Positions 35,091-48,049 of a stretch of DNA of 64,000 nucleotides are shown here, piece by piece; the stretch's first letter is position 1, and each line of letters starts with the position of its first letter. This stretch comes from Panax quinquefolius (Eukaryota; Streptophyta; Magnoliopsida; Apiales; Araliaceae). The position numbers and the translations under genes were made by a program. The stretch spans positions 17,379,546 through 17,443,545 of the forward strand of contig CM035169.1 in the NCBI GenBank assembly GCA_020205615.1. The letters are read 5' to 3'. The notes below the pieces were generated by a model. That model saw only the letters and a list, made by a program, of their open reading frames with translations, made no database searches and had not been told where the DNA came from.

Positions 35091-37835
35091 CGACGCCCCC
35101 AAAATTAGGTATACATCACCCATCTTGGGTCGTCGACACATGGTATGTAATTTAAATACAACTTACTAATATAACTGCTGTACAATACTTATATATAAAT
35201 CCGTGAGTTTGAATACAAATATTGTCTACTAGAGATTATACAAACTCAAAAGGAGTCCTCATTACAATTATTATCACACTATTTCACGTAATAAATGAGG
35301 ACTACTAATGCTATCCTCCTCGACCATTACTCCGCTCCCCGACTCGTCCCAAATTATATTCTCATTTCCTCAAGAGAATAAAGAAAGAAAGGGTGAGCTC
35401 AACTAGCTCAAGAAGAAATATTATGACTAAGATAATGCGTAATAAATTATCATTAGCCTACAACAAAGGTTAAACCGATAAAATATAATGAACATCAAGT
35501 TTAACTACAAATGAACCAAAGAATCCATTAAAAGAGTCAAGAGAAAATAAAATCTACTATCTTTTATGATTTAAAAGGTTTTTCATCATCATATATATTG
35601 AGACTCACTTTTAATAAATATTCCACATCATCGAATCACCCCGCACTACTACCAAGATATATTCTTTAAGATCACGACCACAATTATTCATGACTACGCG
35701 CCAAGAATATTTGTATTCATTAATGGTCATGATCATGCCAACAATCGGCCCATCAATGCACTACGGCCAATGAGGATTTTTACCACATCATTTGTAACAT
35801 TACTACCATGATTACAATCGAATAGTCTCTCGTCATAATCATACCAAGTCCATCTATGCACTACAAAAGCCATGTATGACTTTCAACATAATATAAACAC
35901 GAGGATGATGACAATGATATAAGAATTCAATAAAACAAGTTCAAGAATTAATTTATCTAGAACCAATAACATCCAAATCACAACACGATATCGCTTTCAG
36001 AGTAAAATTCAAGAATATCGAGAAGAATATTTCCATGAAAGGATATCGACGAAAGTCGCAAATATCAAGGATATTCCACTAATTTCATGGAGTATAAGTC
36101 AAAGTTTTAACCAACCGGGTATAATAAAGAATGGAATAACAAAAGAAATCACCACGCATGCGATGATAATCATGACAAAAAAAAGTTATTCCAATGTAAT
36201 AATAAATAATCTAATCCAGTCCCAATAAAACACATGCATGTGATATTCCAATGTAATAATAAAGAATGGAACCAGTCCCACAGAAAACGCATGCATGTGA
36301 TATTCCAATGTAATAATAATAAAGAATGGAACCAGTCCCAGAAAACACATGCATGTGATGTTCCAATGTATATAATAATAATAAAGATTTTAACCAGTCC
36401 TGTAAAAACACACGCATGTGATGTTCCAATGTAATAATAATAAAGATTTTAACCAGTCCTGTAAAACACACGCATGTGATGTTCCAATGTAATAATAAAG
36501 AATGTCACCAAGTATAGGTAAACCACGATACAAAAGTTATTCCAATGTAATAATAAGCAATGGAATAACAACAGCTTCTTCTTCATGAATAAGAAAGAAT
36601 AACACCCTTACTTTAGGTAGAGAGATTGAATAATCAGCAGAGAAGTAAGAAAATAAAATACTCTTCTTCTTTCTCTCTTATTCTCTCTCTATACTTTCTC
36701 TCTATAGCTTTCAATGAATTCGTGAAAAATAATGAAGCACTAGCCTCTATTTATAGAAGATTTCTAGCTTAAGACCGCCATGTGAAAAGGCAAGTGGCTC
36801 GACGACCGGTGATGTGAAAAGAAAAGTGGTTCGACGCTCTAATGTGAAACGACAATGGTTCGCTCAAATGTGAAACGACAAGTGGTTCGACGCACGTAAT
36901 GTGAAACGACAAGTGGTTCGACGTCAGAATGTGAAACGACAAGTGGTTCGACGTATTCGTCGTAAAGGTAATTACTATCGACGGGTAATTACTATCGACG
37001 AAGGTAATTACTATATTCACAAAAGGTAATTACTATCGACGAAGAGACTACTTCGACGTAAGAGACTTTAGATGATGACATACGGGCCCCCATAAAATAA
37101 TCAAACTTACCACAAACGCCTCATAATGTACTTTTTATATACATCAAGGATCAATAAATATTACCACAAATCATTTTATTTTTAATCAACACATATTTAA
37201 TCTTTCAACAATTATTAATCATTTATAACTTGTCGCCTCAATTATTGATTTAATACTATAACATATTATACGTATGATATCGCGACAATAATCAATCAAT
37301 AATATAAGAGATATGATGCAAAGAATTATCAGAAGTAATAATCGAGCATACCGAAGTGACTTCTCACGTAAAGATCAATAATCAATATCGCGCTACTATA
37401 CAACTAACTATCAATACTAATGGTAGTTCAACGCGTTTTCAGAATAATACTACACAAAGATAATTTTGTGCTTTTACATCGCACTCTTTACTAGAAGTCG
37501 TCGTAAGTTTCAACAAAAAGAATTTCCCCAATTAATATTTTATAACCTTTTTTGCAAAATTATTTTTATAGAAAGATAATTTTGTCGCTTTCTAAATACG
37601 ACAATACTTCCGCTAGGGGTCCACTAATGATTGAGCCGTCGTATAATATTCCCCAAAAAAAAAAATATTCCCACCAAACGTAATATTTTATAACAACTTG
37701 CTTACTTTTTATAAATTAAAAGATAAAGAATAAATCATACCCATAAATATAACTATTATATCATAAATATATTCCATAATATTAAAATAATAATATTTTT
37801 ATAGAAAATTCATCTTTATTTATTAAAAAGTTTTT
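35091..37835 (-). repeat. Middle family-B LTR (5' LTR of copy 1, possibly shared with copy 2)
   Basis: It starts CGACGCCCCCAAAATTAGG and is collinear with the other family-B LTRs. R-U5 repeats lie at 36185-36510, the TATA box at 36748-36755 and the U3 arrays at 36780-37050. The outer terminus (AAGTCAGGGGTCTTACA in its partner) is missing and copia sequence begins at once. The last 400 bp are scrambled (see separate entry). Confidence 0.85.
37437..37835 (-). other. Scrambled distal end of the middle family-B LTR
   Basis: A degraded version of the LTR end (37437-37558) is followed at 37560 by a restart of the same region (ATTTTTATAGAAAGATAATTTTG). Near 37713-37735 it carries AAAGATAAAGAATAAATCATACCC, a phrase proper to the copia LTR at 44776-44805, inside family-B context. 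It could be a real gene-conversion patch or an assembly blend of two repeats. Confidence 0.6.
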
Positions 37836-39153
37836 CCTCCTAATCTTATTAGGAATAAATGAGAGTACTTATATTAAATTAATTCCTAAACTCTTTTAGA
37901 AATTAAAATAATAATAATTGTAATAATATTAATAAGACTCCTCTTATTAATTTATATTTAATATTTCTAAAATATTAAATAATAAATATTAAGCTATTTA
38001 ATTTATTCTATCACCATAGATTAAATTAAATATACATAACATATTATTACGATTATGCCATTAACTTCTTAAATAATTATTCTTCCTTTTATGGTGTGAC
38101 CCTTTAGGTTCTCCATATTAAACCTATTGTGAATAAATCAATTAGAACAATTCTAATTTTATTTAAATAAATAAATTAAACAATTAATTTATTTAAATAA
38201 ATATATTTATTCTACAATAGGATAAGCCTCCCTAAATGATCAACGACTTTCCGTATAATATAGATTTCAACATTAATCATTAAAGAACCTTTGAGTAAAT
38301 AGTTACTGTGACAATTCAATCCTTCCACCATACAATGTCCCAATTAAATATAAGACATGGAATTATTTATCAAGTCTTATTTTATTTAATTATATGTATT
38401 TCGATCCTTAAATGCACAACTCCAAATAATGCAAATTAGAAACTCCTTTCTAATTTCATTCTCGCCAAGAGGACTACTGGGGTTGTCATTTATCGAATCA
38501 CATAGGACATTTCTCTTCTTTTATTAGAAGTGGTAGATTCTTTATTGATCATACATTATCTCCATGTATAACTTATTATACCCAAGCATACCCTTTGATA
38601 TACCCTAAGGGTCTTAAGGAATAAGTCAAAGTATAACTCATCATACACAAGATACTATGATGATCTCAAGTCCAAGGATTACTTGTAGACTACTATCACT
38701 ACAGAATTTCTATCGACAGCAAATAAAACTCCATTAGGTATTCCTTAATGAGCCAATGCTCAAAGGAACTTATTCTCTAATAAGCACCTACATACTTGCT
38801 TTTAGTGTCTCCACACAAATGATCATGAGATCAATCATCCTCATCCAACGAAAGCAAGCAACGATGTACCAATCTATCCGGATTCACTAATCCCCAATTT
38901 AGTAATCCAACGATTGGGAACTATTTTAGTTTTAAGCTTTCTAAGAATTTAGATCTCATTAGAATGATCATCATCATTATTCTAAAAGCATTGCTTAAAA
39001 CTATGGGTTTATCACATATTATAAAACAAAGATCATGTAGATAATTAAAAGCCTTTAATAAATTAATACTTTTTATTAATAAATGAATAAGATTGTTACA
39101 AAGTATATGCTTTATCATCAAACATGATTGGGCTTGTGTGCATACTACTTTCA
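37836..39153 (-). repeat. 3' LTR of Copia-1 (truncated)
   Basis: It matches 45226-46549 closely, from CCTAATCTTATTAGGAATAA to the terminus CATACTACTTTCA at 39153. The part equivalent to 44664-45225 is absent. The loss is joined directly to a family-B LTR that also lacks its own end, which points to one deletion removing both. Confidence 0.85.
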
Positions 39154-39165
39154 ATCTCCCACTTG
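39154..39165 (-). other. Polypurine tract of Copia-1
   Basis: The minus strand reads CAAGTGGGAGAT just before the LTR start TGAAAGTAGTATG. This is the classical tract of plant copia elements. Confidence 0.85.
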
Positions 39166-39479
39166 CACTAAAGCCAATCGTCATGGTATCTTATACTCTT
39201 CTTCTCTAAGTGATTATTATCCTGCTTTGTTGGATAAGCTTTAGTTAATGGATATGTAATGTTGTTCTTGAGAGTCCACTATCTCTATAGTGATTTCCCA
39301 TCTTTCAATGATTCTAATAATCAAATGAAAGTGCCACTGACACACATGTTTAGATCCAAGATGAGACTTAGGAACTATTCCTAGTTCGTAAATGAACTTT
39401 TAATCCAAACAATCAACTTGCGCCTTCATTTATAGCTATATACTTTGTCTTTATCACTAAACCAAACCAACAACTCTTT

Positions 39480-40030
39480 TCATTGTTTGAACCTTTCCAA
39501 TTCAACTGCTCGCACCACCGCTCAAGGTAACCTTTTACCTTAAAGTGGATTTTTCGTCGTCTCGTCTGTCTCGAAAAACTTGAGTCCATTAAGCCCTCTA
39601 GTTTTAATTTAGACCCACCATGAATATGATCACATCCTTAGTGCCTAAGGTTAAGCACTTTAAGATGTTTTTCAACGACTCATAGTGAACTTCTCCATAA
39701 TATGACCGATCAACATCGTCTCTCGTATATTTCATTGCATATATGATAGTCACTCATGCGACCTCTTTCTTTCGTGAGTCTGTGGGGACTATTAAGAGAT
39801 ATACACTCCATAGCTCATCGACATGAGACATCTCTTGAGTTTGCCATGCTAAACGACTTTAGCATCAAATGAATATACGCTCCTCGGGTTAAGTCGAGCA
39901 TCCTCTTAAATCTATCTATATAGATTTATATCCCCAATTAAGATACTCTTCCAAATCATTCATGGAGGAATGTTTAGACAACTTTATCTTTACTTGATTG
40001 TAGCATTGGTATGTCATTCCTTATCCGTAG
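39480..40030 (-). pseudogene. RT C-terminus and RNase H relic of Copia-1
   Basis: Minus-strand pieces such as KIKLSKHSSMNDLEEYL (about 39920-39990) match the copia RT block that usually reads KLK-LSxxFxMKDLGE. A later piece around 39680-39720 resembles the HIMEKFT/HWEAVKWILRYL stretch of the RNase H connection. Stops are frequent. Most of the catalytic palm of RT is not recognisable, so a deletion is likely. Confidence 0.5.
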
Positions 40031-40589
40031 TATATCAACATATAATATTAGGAATGTCACGACGCTCCCAATCGACCCTTTTGTACACACTAGAACTCTT
40101 ACCTCATCGTGTGTAACTCGGATCATCATCTTCTATGATGTGTACCTCATCATCATCATCATCTATGATGAATCCATACCTCCTAGGTATCTTCATGATT
40201 ATTCCATCATCATCATTTACGATTCTTGGTTGTATCTTCTTGTACAATAGGTCTATCTATAGGTTCCTCTTATTTGACTTATAGTATTTTGTGGTTCTTG
40301 AACTTTTCAAGATCTATTATCCTCCCACTAGCCCTTCAATGATAAACACCTTTATCTTAAGGCGCGCGTGTTTCGTAACAAACACCTTTTGCTAAGTAGA
40401 ATTATAGAACATATACCCTAAACTTACTTTAGGATGTCCCACAAATCGACACTTATCAAATCTTGTCCCAAGCTTATCCTTTGAAACCTTTTCACATAAG
40501 TTGGACAACCCTTATCTTAACATACTTAAGATTAGGAATCCTCCCCGTCCATAACTTTTATGGAGTCTTGGGTGGATTTTGAGGTTACC
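40031..40589 (-). pseudogene. Integrase C-terminus / RT linker of Copia-1, heavily decayed
   Basis: This segment lies between the integrase core and the RT relics. It contains ATCATC repeats (40124-40220) reading as acidic Asp runs on the minus strand, as in copia integrase-RT linkers. A stretch reading like KCRFVGHPKVSLGYMFYN-type (40390-40450) fits the integrase C-terminal region. No intact frame remains. Confidence 0.45.
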
Positions 40590-40900
40590 ATTTTCGTAGA
40601 TATGTAGCCATTTCTAGGACATTATCCCAGAAGGATACTGGAATGTCGGTAAAATCATTATGGACCGCACCATGTCCAACAAGGTACGATTTTTCATTCA
40701 GATACATCAATCAATTATTACAGTATCGAGATGATGTGTCCATTATGAGAAAACCATTTGAGATGATCTAGAAACTTATTGCACAAGTATTTATTCCTTG
40801 ATCTAATCAAAGAATCTTAATACTTTGCCAATTTGTTTCACTTTTGAATTCTTTGAACCTTTCAAATAATTCACACTTGTATTTCAGCAAATACACACAT
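40590..40900 (-). pseudogene. Integrase core relic of Copia-1
   Basis: On the minus strand, FERFKEFKSETNWQSIKIL and LLDMVRSIM with a following FWDNVLEM are seen in order. These correspond to the copia stretches around FKxFKxEVExQxGxxIKxLRSDRG and LLDMVRSMM...FWGYALETA. The second catalytic Asp region is degraded (LDQGI). No function is possible. Confidence 0.65.
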
Positions 40901-40963
40901 TCAACTCTTTGAATGATCATCTCCTTTTCTTATACTAGTTTGTTCAATTTGTAAAATATATTT

Positions 40964-41370
40964 TCATGTAAAGTCAAGTATACAAAATTTATTAAGTAAT
41001 ATTTCGATTCTATACAAAACATTATTATTATAAATAGAACAACAATTGTTCTTAATTATAATACCAAAGATTTCATTGTCCAACAATAAAATGGAAATAA
41101 TATTTTTAACAAGAACTGGAATACAATAACAACTTATTGACTTAATAGATTTGCCCGTAGGCATTGCTAAACTATAAGTTTCTATGGCTAATATGACAAC
41201 CTTTGCTACATTTCCCACACATATAGATTACTTATATTTGTTTAGCTTTCTACTTCTTGGTCCTTTCATAAATCTATATTTATGATAACCAAAGTCGGTA
41301 TCCAATACCCAAGTAGAACCTCGACTTAAAGAAAAATTTATTTTAAATCATGAAAAAATTTGTATTTATA
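40964..41370 (-). pseudogene. Protease / GAG-pre-integrase relic of Copia-1
   Basis: A frame at 40964-41218 includes VGNVAKVVILAIETYSLAMP and VLVKNIISILLLD, then IIIKNNCCSIY, a well-known copia signature between protease and the integrase zinc finger. Upstream (41280-41340) WVLDTDFGYH is the copia protease site, normally WxxDTGCxSH; the Gly of DTG is Asp. A stop separates the two pieces. Confidence 0.75.
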
Positions 41371-41379
41371 ACCTAAAAC

Positions 41380-42130
41380 TTCACTAAGCTTCTTTGGTTA
41401 GCCTCTGCAAGATGCTTCTCGCAGCTTTCTTTCCAAAGGTCGGGCTTTTATTGCGAGGAAGCAAACTCCTTTGCTATCCGTGACGCTTTTGTTCTTATTA
41501 TCCTTTGTTTATGCCTTTCTATTTACCTTCTTTGAATCGCTCTTCTTTTCGGAAGATCCTTTGGCCCCTACCAAGAAGACTTGATCTTTCTTGGTTGAAA
41601 GTGACTCTCATCATTTTTCAACATGTTAAGCAAATCAATGAGGTGATATCTAGCTTGTTCATATGAAAAATTCACAACAATTGTGAAAGGAGTCCGGAGT
41701 GAGTGCAAGATCAAATCTTGGCTCAACTCTCCATCCATGACAAAACTTGTTGTCCTAATTGATCAATCAAATTGATAATGTTAAGGACTTTTTATCTGTA
41801 TCTTATAGTGCCATTATCATCATTCTAGATCGGAAGAGCTCCTTAGATATCTCGATATCTATCATCCCTACTTTCCTCACCATCAACTACTTGATGTGCG
41901 GGAATATAGTAGAAGCATCCATAGTTTCATCTTGTGCAACAAGCTCATTACTCATGGATGCGAGCATGATGCATCGAGCTAATCGTGCATCATCTTGCCA
42001 CTTTCTAAAAGTAGCAATCTTTCCTCGAGGCATTATTCGCAACCATTGCGAGGATAGGCGTATTAAGGACATAAGATAACTTTTTCACCATGAGAACTAT
42101 TCTCAAATTCCTTAACCAATCCGCTTTTAA
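41380..42130 (-). pseudogene. Gag relic of Copia-1
   Basis: The minus frame at 41887-42072 contains WQDDARLARCIMLASMSNEL, matching the copia gag (UBN2-type) signature in which (K)ARCYMLASM is conserved. Lysine-rich sequence follows at 41400-41620, where the zinc knuckle and its basic linker should be, but I cannot see a complete CCHC. Frames are interrupted. Confidence 0.65.
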
Positions 42131-42239
42131 TTCTTCCCGGTTAATTAAGCATCTAATATGTTTCAGTTGATGATAGTAATTTTAGACATTGTAAAATTTC
42201 GTAAATGAATTTGTAATTAACAACATTTTAACATACATT

Positions 42240-43250
42240 CTTTTATTAATTACCAAAATAAATTAGGTCTTGTTTTAAATTTGGTATCTCCCACTATTTT
42301 CTTCAAACTATATTACCCTCACTTATATAGTTCGGCAAAATCTAATTAAAGATTTGCTAGTGAGAATAAGGATCCCATTTCAAATGTATATAGCCTTGTG
42401 GTGACACAACAAACTATATATAAATAAATAGGTAGACAACTTTTGTCAATTACATCAACTATGAACTCTTTGTATTTTGCCTCTTAGATTATTTTGATCA
42501 AGTGGTGGCACATCCGAATCAAAATTATCCAAGTTAAGTCCAACCTAGCACTCCATATATTCAAAAAGAAAAATATCATCCTTGTGGTGACACAACAAAA
42601 CAATATTGTTCAATTTTCTTTATAAGCATCAAATGTGATAAATTAACATCTTAAATACTTAATACTTGCCTTGTGGTGACACAACAAACTCATATTAAAT
42701 ATTTAATACTCTATTAATTTTATCATGCTAGAAAGGCGACGTTCGATATTCCAAATATCTTTGAACGCTTAGGACTTAATATAAAAATTGAGGGGTTTAT
42801 TATTAATTTGTCTCATCTTGTTTAGCGCATGCATATATATATATAAAATACATACGTCGTATATTAATGAACATGCGAAGCATGTTTGCATAATATATAA
42901 TATATATAAAATAAGCATGCACATATAGAATACTATATTCTACCCTTGGATTGATTATGGACTTTTATTCTAGTTTGGTTCACTAGAGCCACCAAGTGAA
43001 CCAAAAGGTCAAACCCTAGGGGTGCAAGAAATAATATTTAAATATAACTATTACATTTAAACCCGGGCTCCATTACAAACGGGTCTTCAAGCTCCTTGCT
43101 CCTTGATCTCCAATTTTTCAAAATTAATTCTAACTATTCCTATTACAAAACTATTTAAAATAAATAGAAACCTTGATCGTGATCGAAGGGAAATGCATAG
43201 AGGAGATAGAATTTACATTAAGAAAAATTAGAAGACGAGGTACGCAGACC
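42240..43250. other. Copia-1 5' internal non-coding region
   Basis: No frame is supported. A phrase CCTTGTGGTGACACAACAAA occurs three times (42391-42411, 42572-42592, 42669-42689), each beside AT-rich sequence, giving a dispersed repeat with period about 95-180 bp. The start of gag on the minus strand is probably near 42180. Confidence 0.5.
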
Positions 43251-43439
43251 CCCATTTAATAAAACCCATACATTCATGCATCCAACTAAAATAAAATCCA
43301 ATCACATTTAATCAATAGTCCATAATCAATCCCATTTATTATCATACAATCATCATACGCATCAATAAATAACATTCATCTTATGAATAATAAACATTTA
43401 ATATATATATTGATATCATTTAATGGGCAAATTTAGTTA

Positions 43440-44130
43440 GTATAAAATCTAATTTTGAATCAAAATAAACTCCTTTATTTTAATCCAAATTTAAATCAAA
43501 ATAAAACTATTTTATTTTAATTTATCAATTTTGAATAAAATAAACTATTTTATTTTAATCAAAATCTTTAATCAAAATAAACTCCTTTATTTTAATTAAT
43601 TATGGAATCCAATTCCATATATATAAAAAAAAAAAATCTTTAATTAAAATAAACTCTTTTATTTTAATTAATTATGGAATCCAATTCCATGTAAAAAAAA
43701 AATTTTAATCTTTAATTAAAATAAACTCTTTTATTTTAATTAATTATGAATCCAATTCCATGTTAAAAAAATTTATTAAAGGAAACACGGATTTCTTTTT
43801 CCTATTCACAAATAAACTCCTTTATTTTGAATAATATGAAATCTTATTTCATATTTAAATAAACTCCTTTATTTAAGGAAACATATGGATTCTCTTTCCT
43901 ATTCACAAATAAACTCCTTTATTTTTGAATAATATGAAATCTTATTTCATATCTAAATAAACTCCTTTATTTAAGGAAACATGGAATCCAATTTCAACTC
44001 CAATTAGTTATCATGGAATCCAATTCCAACTCTAATTAGTTATCATGAAATTTAATTTTAAAATTAAAATAAACTTTTTATTTTAAAATTAAAATAAACT
44101 TTTATTTTAAAATTAAAATAAATTTTTATT
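43440..44130. repeat. AT-rich tandem repeats in Copia-1 leader
   Basis: Repeated units built from AAAATAAACTCCTTTATTTTAA and TATGGAATCCAATTCCAT run for about 700 bp with varying spacing (roughly 50-100 bp). The AATAAACT...TTTATT and GGAATCCAATTCC parts are each partly self-complementary. They lie between primer site and gag. Confidence 0.75.
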
Positions 44131-44144
44131 TTAATTATAAAATA

Positions 44145-44284
<140 letters not shown>

Positions 44285-44639
44285 AAAAAAATATCATGAT
44301 TACTTTTTCATTATATATATAATTTATTACTATAATCATTACAAGCTAATGATTATCATTGTATCATTATGGGTTTTTTTTTATATATATCATTATTTTT
44401 TTTTTTTTATTAAAGACGTGGCTCCTTAAAAGTGCTAACTCGACTTGAACTCCTTTTTTAATAACATCCTTGAATATTGAATGCCGCACCATATTTTATT
44501 TCCGTTTTTTTTAATAATTTTTTTTTTTTTTTTTTTTTAAAAATTTTATACAATAAAATTATGCCCAATTAAATTGTTCTAAACACATATCAATATACAT
44601 ATCAAATTAAAAACAATTAATAATTTGCATAAAAGGTTT

Positions 44640-44651
44640 GGCTCGATACCA
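44640..44651 (-). other. Primer binding site of Copia-1
   Basis: The minus strand reads TGGTATCGAGCC, initiator Met tRNA type, about 12 bases after the LTR end ATATTACA (44664 side). Confidence 0.75.
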
Positions 44652-44663
44652 CTTTATTAGGTT

Positions 44664-46549
44664 TGTAATATTCATGTAACGCAATCAAATTGCATAAAAA
44701 TGCGGAAGCGTGTAAAAATCGAGTTTAAAATTTTACAAACCATATACCCGATCACCCTTTATGCATAATTATTAATTAAACGAAAAGATAAAGAATAAAA
44801 TCATACCCTTGAAGATCGAGCTTCCTCGTGTACAAGTTCACCTCCAAATCCTTTTCGCTTCAATCTTGAATCCACCGGGTTTGGTTCCTTCCTTTGATCA
44901 ACGTTAGCCACCCAAATGTTTGGCCTCTGAGAGGTGATCCACCAAGGAAGAAGAAAAATTCAAGAAGATGGGTATTTGGCTCAAACCCTAGTTTTCTATC
45001 TCTATAGAAAAAAGGTGTACTCTCCCACAATTGGAATTATACATTGTATGTTGAAAAAAATCAACAACCCCTACCACCCATAATAAGACTCCTCTTATTA
45101 ATAGATGTGGGCAACCCACCTTAACAATTAAGGAATTGGGTTTTATTTAATTAATTAAATTCTTTTAATTAATTAAGCTCCCTAATCTTATTAGGGATAA
45201 TTAATTAAACTCTTTTAATTAATTTAACTTCCTAATCTTATTAGGAATAAATGAGAGTACTTATATTAAATTAATTCCTAAACTCTTTTAGAAATTAAAA
45301 TAATAATAATTGTAATAATATTAATAAGACTCCTCTTATTAATTTATATTTAATATTTCTAAAATATTAAATAATAAATATTAAGCTATTTAATTTATTC
45401 TATCACCATAGATTAAATTAAATATACATAACATATTATTACGATTATGCCATTAACTTCTTAAATAATTATTCTTCCTTTTTATGGTGTGACCCTTTTT
45501 AGTTCTCCATATTAAACCTAGGTTGTGAATAAATCAATTAGAACAATTCTAATCTTATTTAAATAAATAAATTAAACAATTAATTTATTTAAATAAATAA
45601 TATTTATTCTACAATAGGGATAAGCCTCCCCCAGCGATCAACGACTTTCCGGATAATATAGATTTCAACATTAATCATTAAAGAACCTTTGAGTAAATAG
45701 TTACCGTACATTCAATCCTTCCACCATACAATGTCCCAATTAAATATAAGACATGGAATTATTGTCAAATCTTATTTTATTTAATTATATGTATTTCGAT
45801 CCTTAAATGCACAACTCAAATAATGCAAATTAGAAACTCCTTTCTAATTTCATTACGCCTTGCCGAGGACTACTTGGGTTGTCATTTATCGAATCACATA
45901 GGACATTTCTCTTCTTTTATTAGAAGTGGTAGATTCTTTATTGATCATACATTATCTCCATGTACAACTTATTATACCCAAGCATACCCTTTGATATACC
46001 CTAAGGGTCTTAAGGAATAAGTCAAAGTATAACTCATCATACACAAGATACTATGATGATCTCAAGTCCAAGGATTACTTGTACTACTATCACTACAGAA
46101 TTCCTATTGACAGCAAAATAAAACTCCATTAGGTATTCCTTAGCGAGCCACGCTTCGATGAACTTATTCTCTAATAAGCACCTACATACTTGCTTTAGTG
46201 TCTCCACACAAATGATCATGAGATCAATCATCCTCATCCAATGAGCAAGCAACGTATGTACCAATCTATCCTCGGATTCACTAATCCCCAATTTAGTAAT
46301 CCAATGATTGGGAACTATTTTAGTTTTAAGCTTTCTAAGAATTTAGATCTCATTAGAATGATCATCATCATTATTCTAAAAGCATTGCTTAAAACTATGG
46401 GTTTATCACATATTATAAAACAAAGATCATCGTGTAGATAATTAAAAGCCTTTAATAAATTAATACTTTTTATTAATAAATGAATAAGATTGTTACAAAG
46501 TATATGCTTTATCATCAAACATGATTGGCTTGTGTACATACTACTTTCA
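44664..46549 (-). repeat. 5' LTR of Copia-1
   Basis: An 1886-bp LTR with minus-strand start TGAAAGTAGTATG (46549) and end GAATATTACA (44664), thus TG...CA. The 3' two-thirds are repeated at 37836-39153. Its right boundary abuts family-B sequence TTATAACCTTGGAGCG, which in copy 1 is at 30431. Confidence 0.85.
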
Positions 46550-46940
46550 ATTATAACCTTGGAGCGTAGAATATGTTCCTTCTTATCCAAGATTTGAACA
46601 GAAACCTCTTCATACGTCAAAATCTTCCGTTATTTTTTTCGTCTGGTTCTAACTTCAATAATGTGGTTCGGTCTTTCACATATTTACGTAACATGGATAT
46701 GTGAAAATATTATGAACATCTTAGACATACTTTGGCGATAAAGCGAGTCTATAGGCCCTTCATACGCTTCTTCTACTCGAACTCGAGGATTAAAAAACAT
46801 GGGCCATGAATCGAGGATTGAGTTTTTCTCTCTCGATCCAAATCTTGTAACTCCTTTCCAAATGGAACAACTTTCCATGGAAGCAACACGTAACATCTCA
46901 TGATCTCCTATATCGAATTCCACGTCCTTTCGATGAAGAT
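46550..46940 (-). pseudogene. Integrase C-terminus / chromodomain-like tail, family-B copy 2 (cut by Copia-1)
   Basis: On the minus strand: VEFDIGDHEMLRV-type start (46880-46923, seen as MEFDIGDHEMLRVAS), KGVTRFG, then SVQILDKKEHILRSKVI running straight into the copia LTR. In chromoviruses these words come just before the chromodomain (QILDRK...LRSK...VKVLWR). The last 140 bp of the internal region, polypurine tract and 3' LTR are not found on the other side of Copia-1. Confidence 0.75.
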
Positions 46941-46973
46941 CGGCATAACTCTTTTTCGATTTTGTGAGGTTTT

Positions 46974-47900
46974 TTATCGTTGTCGGATCGTTTGAATCTT
47001 TTCGTAGTCATACGTACCAACTCGGTCCCAACAACGTTGCTTCACCCACCTCATCCCAAATCTTTGGAGAATGACACTTTCTTCCATACAACGCTTGAAT
47101 GGAGCCATGCTAATACTTGCTTGATAAACCTGTTGTTGTAGGAAAACTCCACCAATGGTAAGAACTTGTCCCAACTTCCCTTGAAATCAAGGACACAGAG
47201 TCTTAATAGATCTTGAGTTTGAATAGTCCTCTCCATTGTCTCGTCCGTCTCGAGGATGATATCTTAGAACTAAATCGTAAAATCTGTGCCCATAGCTTTT
47301 TGCAAACTAACCCAAAATCGTGAAGTGAATCTTGGGTCTCGATCAAAAACTATGGATCTTGGCATACCATGCGATCTTACAATCTCGTTTATGTATATAC
47401 TGAGCAAGACGTTCAAGTGTATAAGTTTCTCGTGTCGGTAAAAATGAGCAAACTTGGTCAATCTATCAACAATGACCCAAATCGCATTTATGCCTTGAGA
47501 AACCTTAGGAAGACCGTAATAAAATCCATGGTAATGTGCTCCCACTTCCATTCTGGAATTTCAAGTGGTTCTGATGGACCTTTTGGTACTTGATGCTCCT
47601 TTTAACTTCGTTGACAAGTTAGACACCTTGAGATAAAAACGCTATCTCTCTCTTCATATTGCTCCACCAAAATGTATGTGAATATCATGATACATTTTGG
47701 TACTCCCGAGATGGATTACAAATGGTGTGTTGTGCGCCTCCATCATGATATTATACTTTAAATCGTCGGTCGTTAGGAACACAAAGTCAGGAGTTGACTC
47801 AAGTATTCCTTCTTCATCGATTCTTGCTTCCGGCGTAGCACCTTCTTGCACTTTCTTCCTCATACGCGCATCGGCTCCAGTGCAGTAGCTTGAAAGCGAC
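46974..47900 (-). pseudogene. Integrase, family-B copy 2
   Basis: The DDE core is well kept at 47270-47551: WVIVDRLTKFAHF with the first Asp and IVFDRDPRFTSRFW with the second. The third acidic region is ERTIQT (47051-47236), followed by [20 protein letters not shown] and then [10 protein letters not shown] (46974-47174). The N-terminal zinc-binding CxxC (LTCQR) is near 47600. Pieces lie in shifted frames, so at least three frameshifts separate them. Confidence 0.8.
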
Positions 47901-48049
47901 TTTAACTTTATCGATTAAAGTCGGTTCTCTACTCGTATATTCGCCATCATCATCATATGGGTCCCTGAGTCTTTAACTCTCTATCTCCATCCTTTGCAAG
48001 TCACACAAAATGGGCCTTTGCGTTGACAATATCACACTTTTCGTGCTTG

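Noticed and set aside
40011..40250. Plus-strand frame with Ile/Tyr runs over ATCATC repeats
   Set aside because: Antisense of the acidic linker of Copia-1; the repeats explain the composition.
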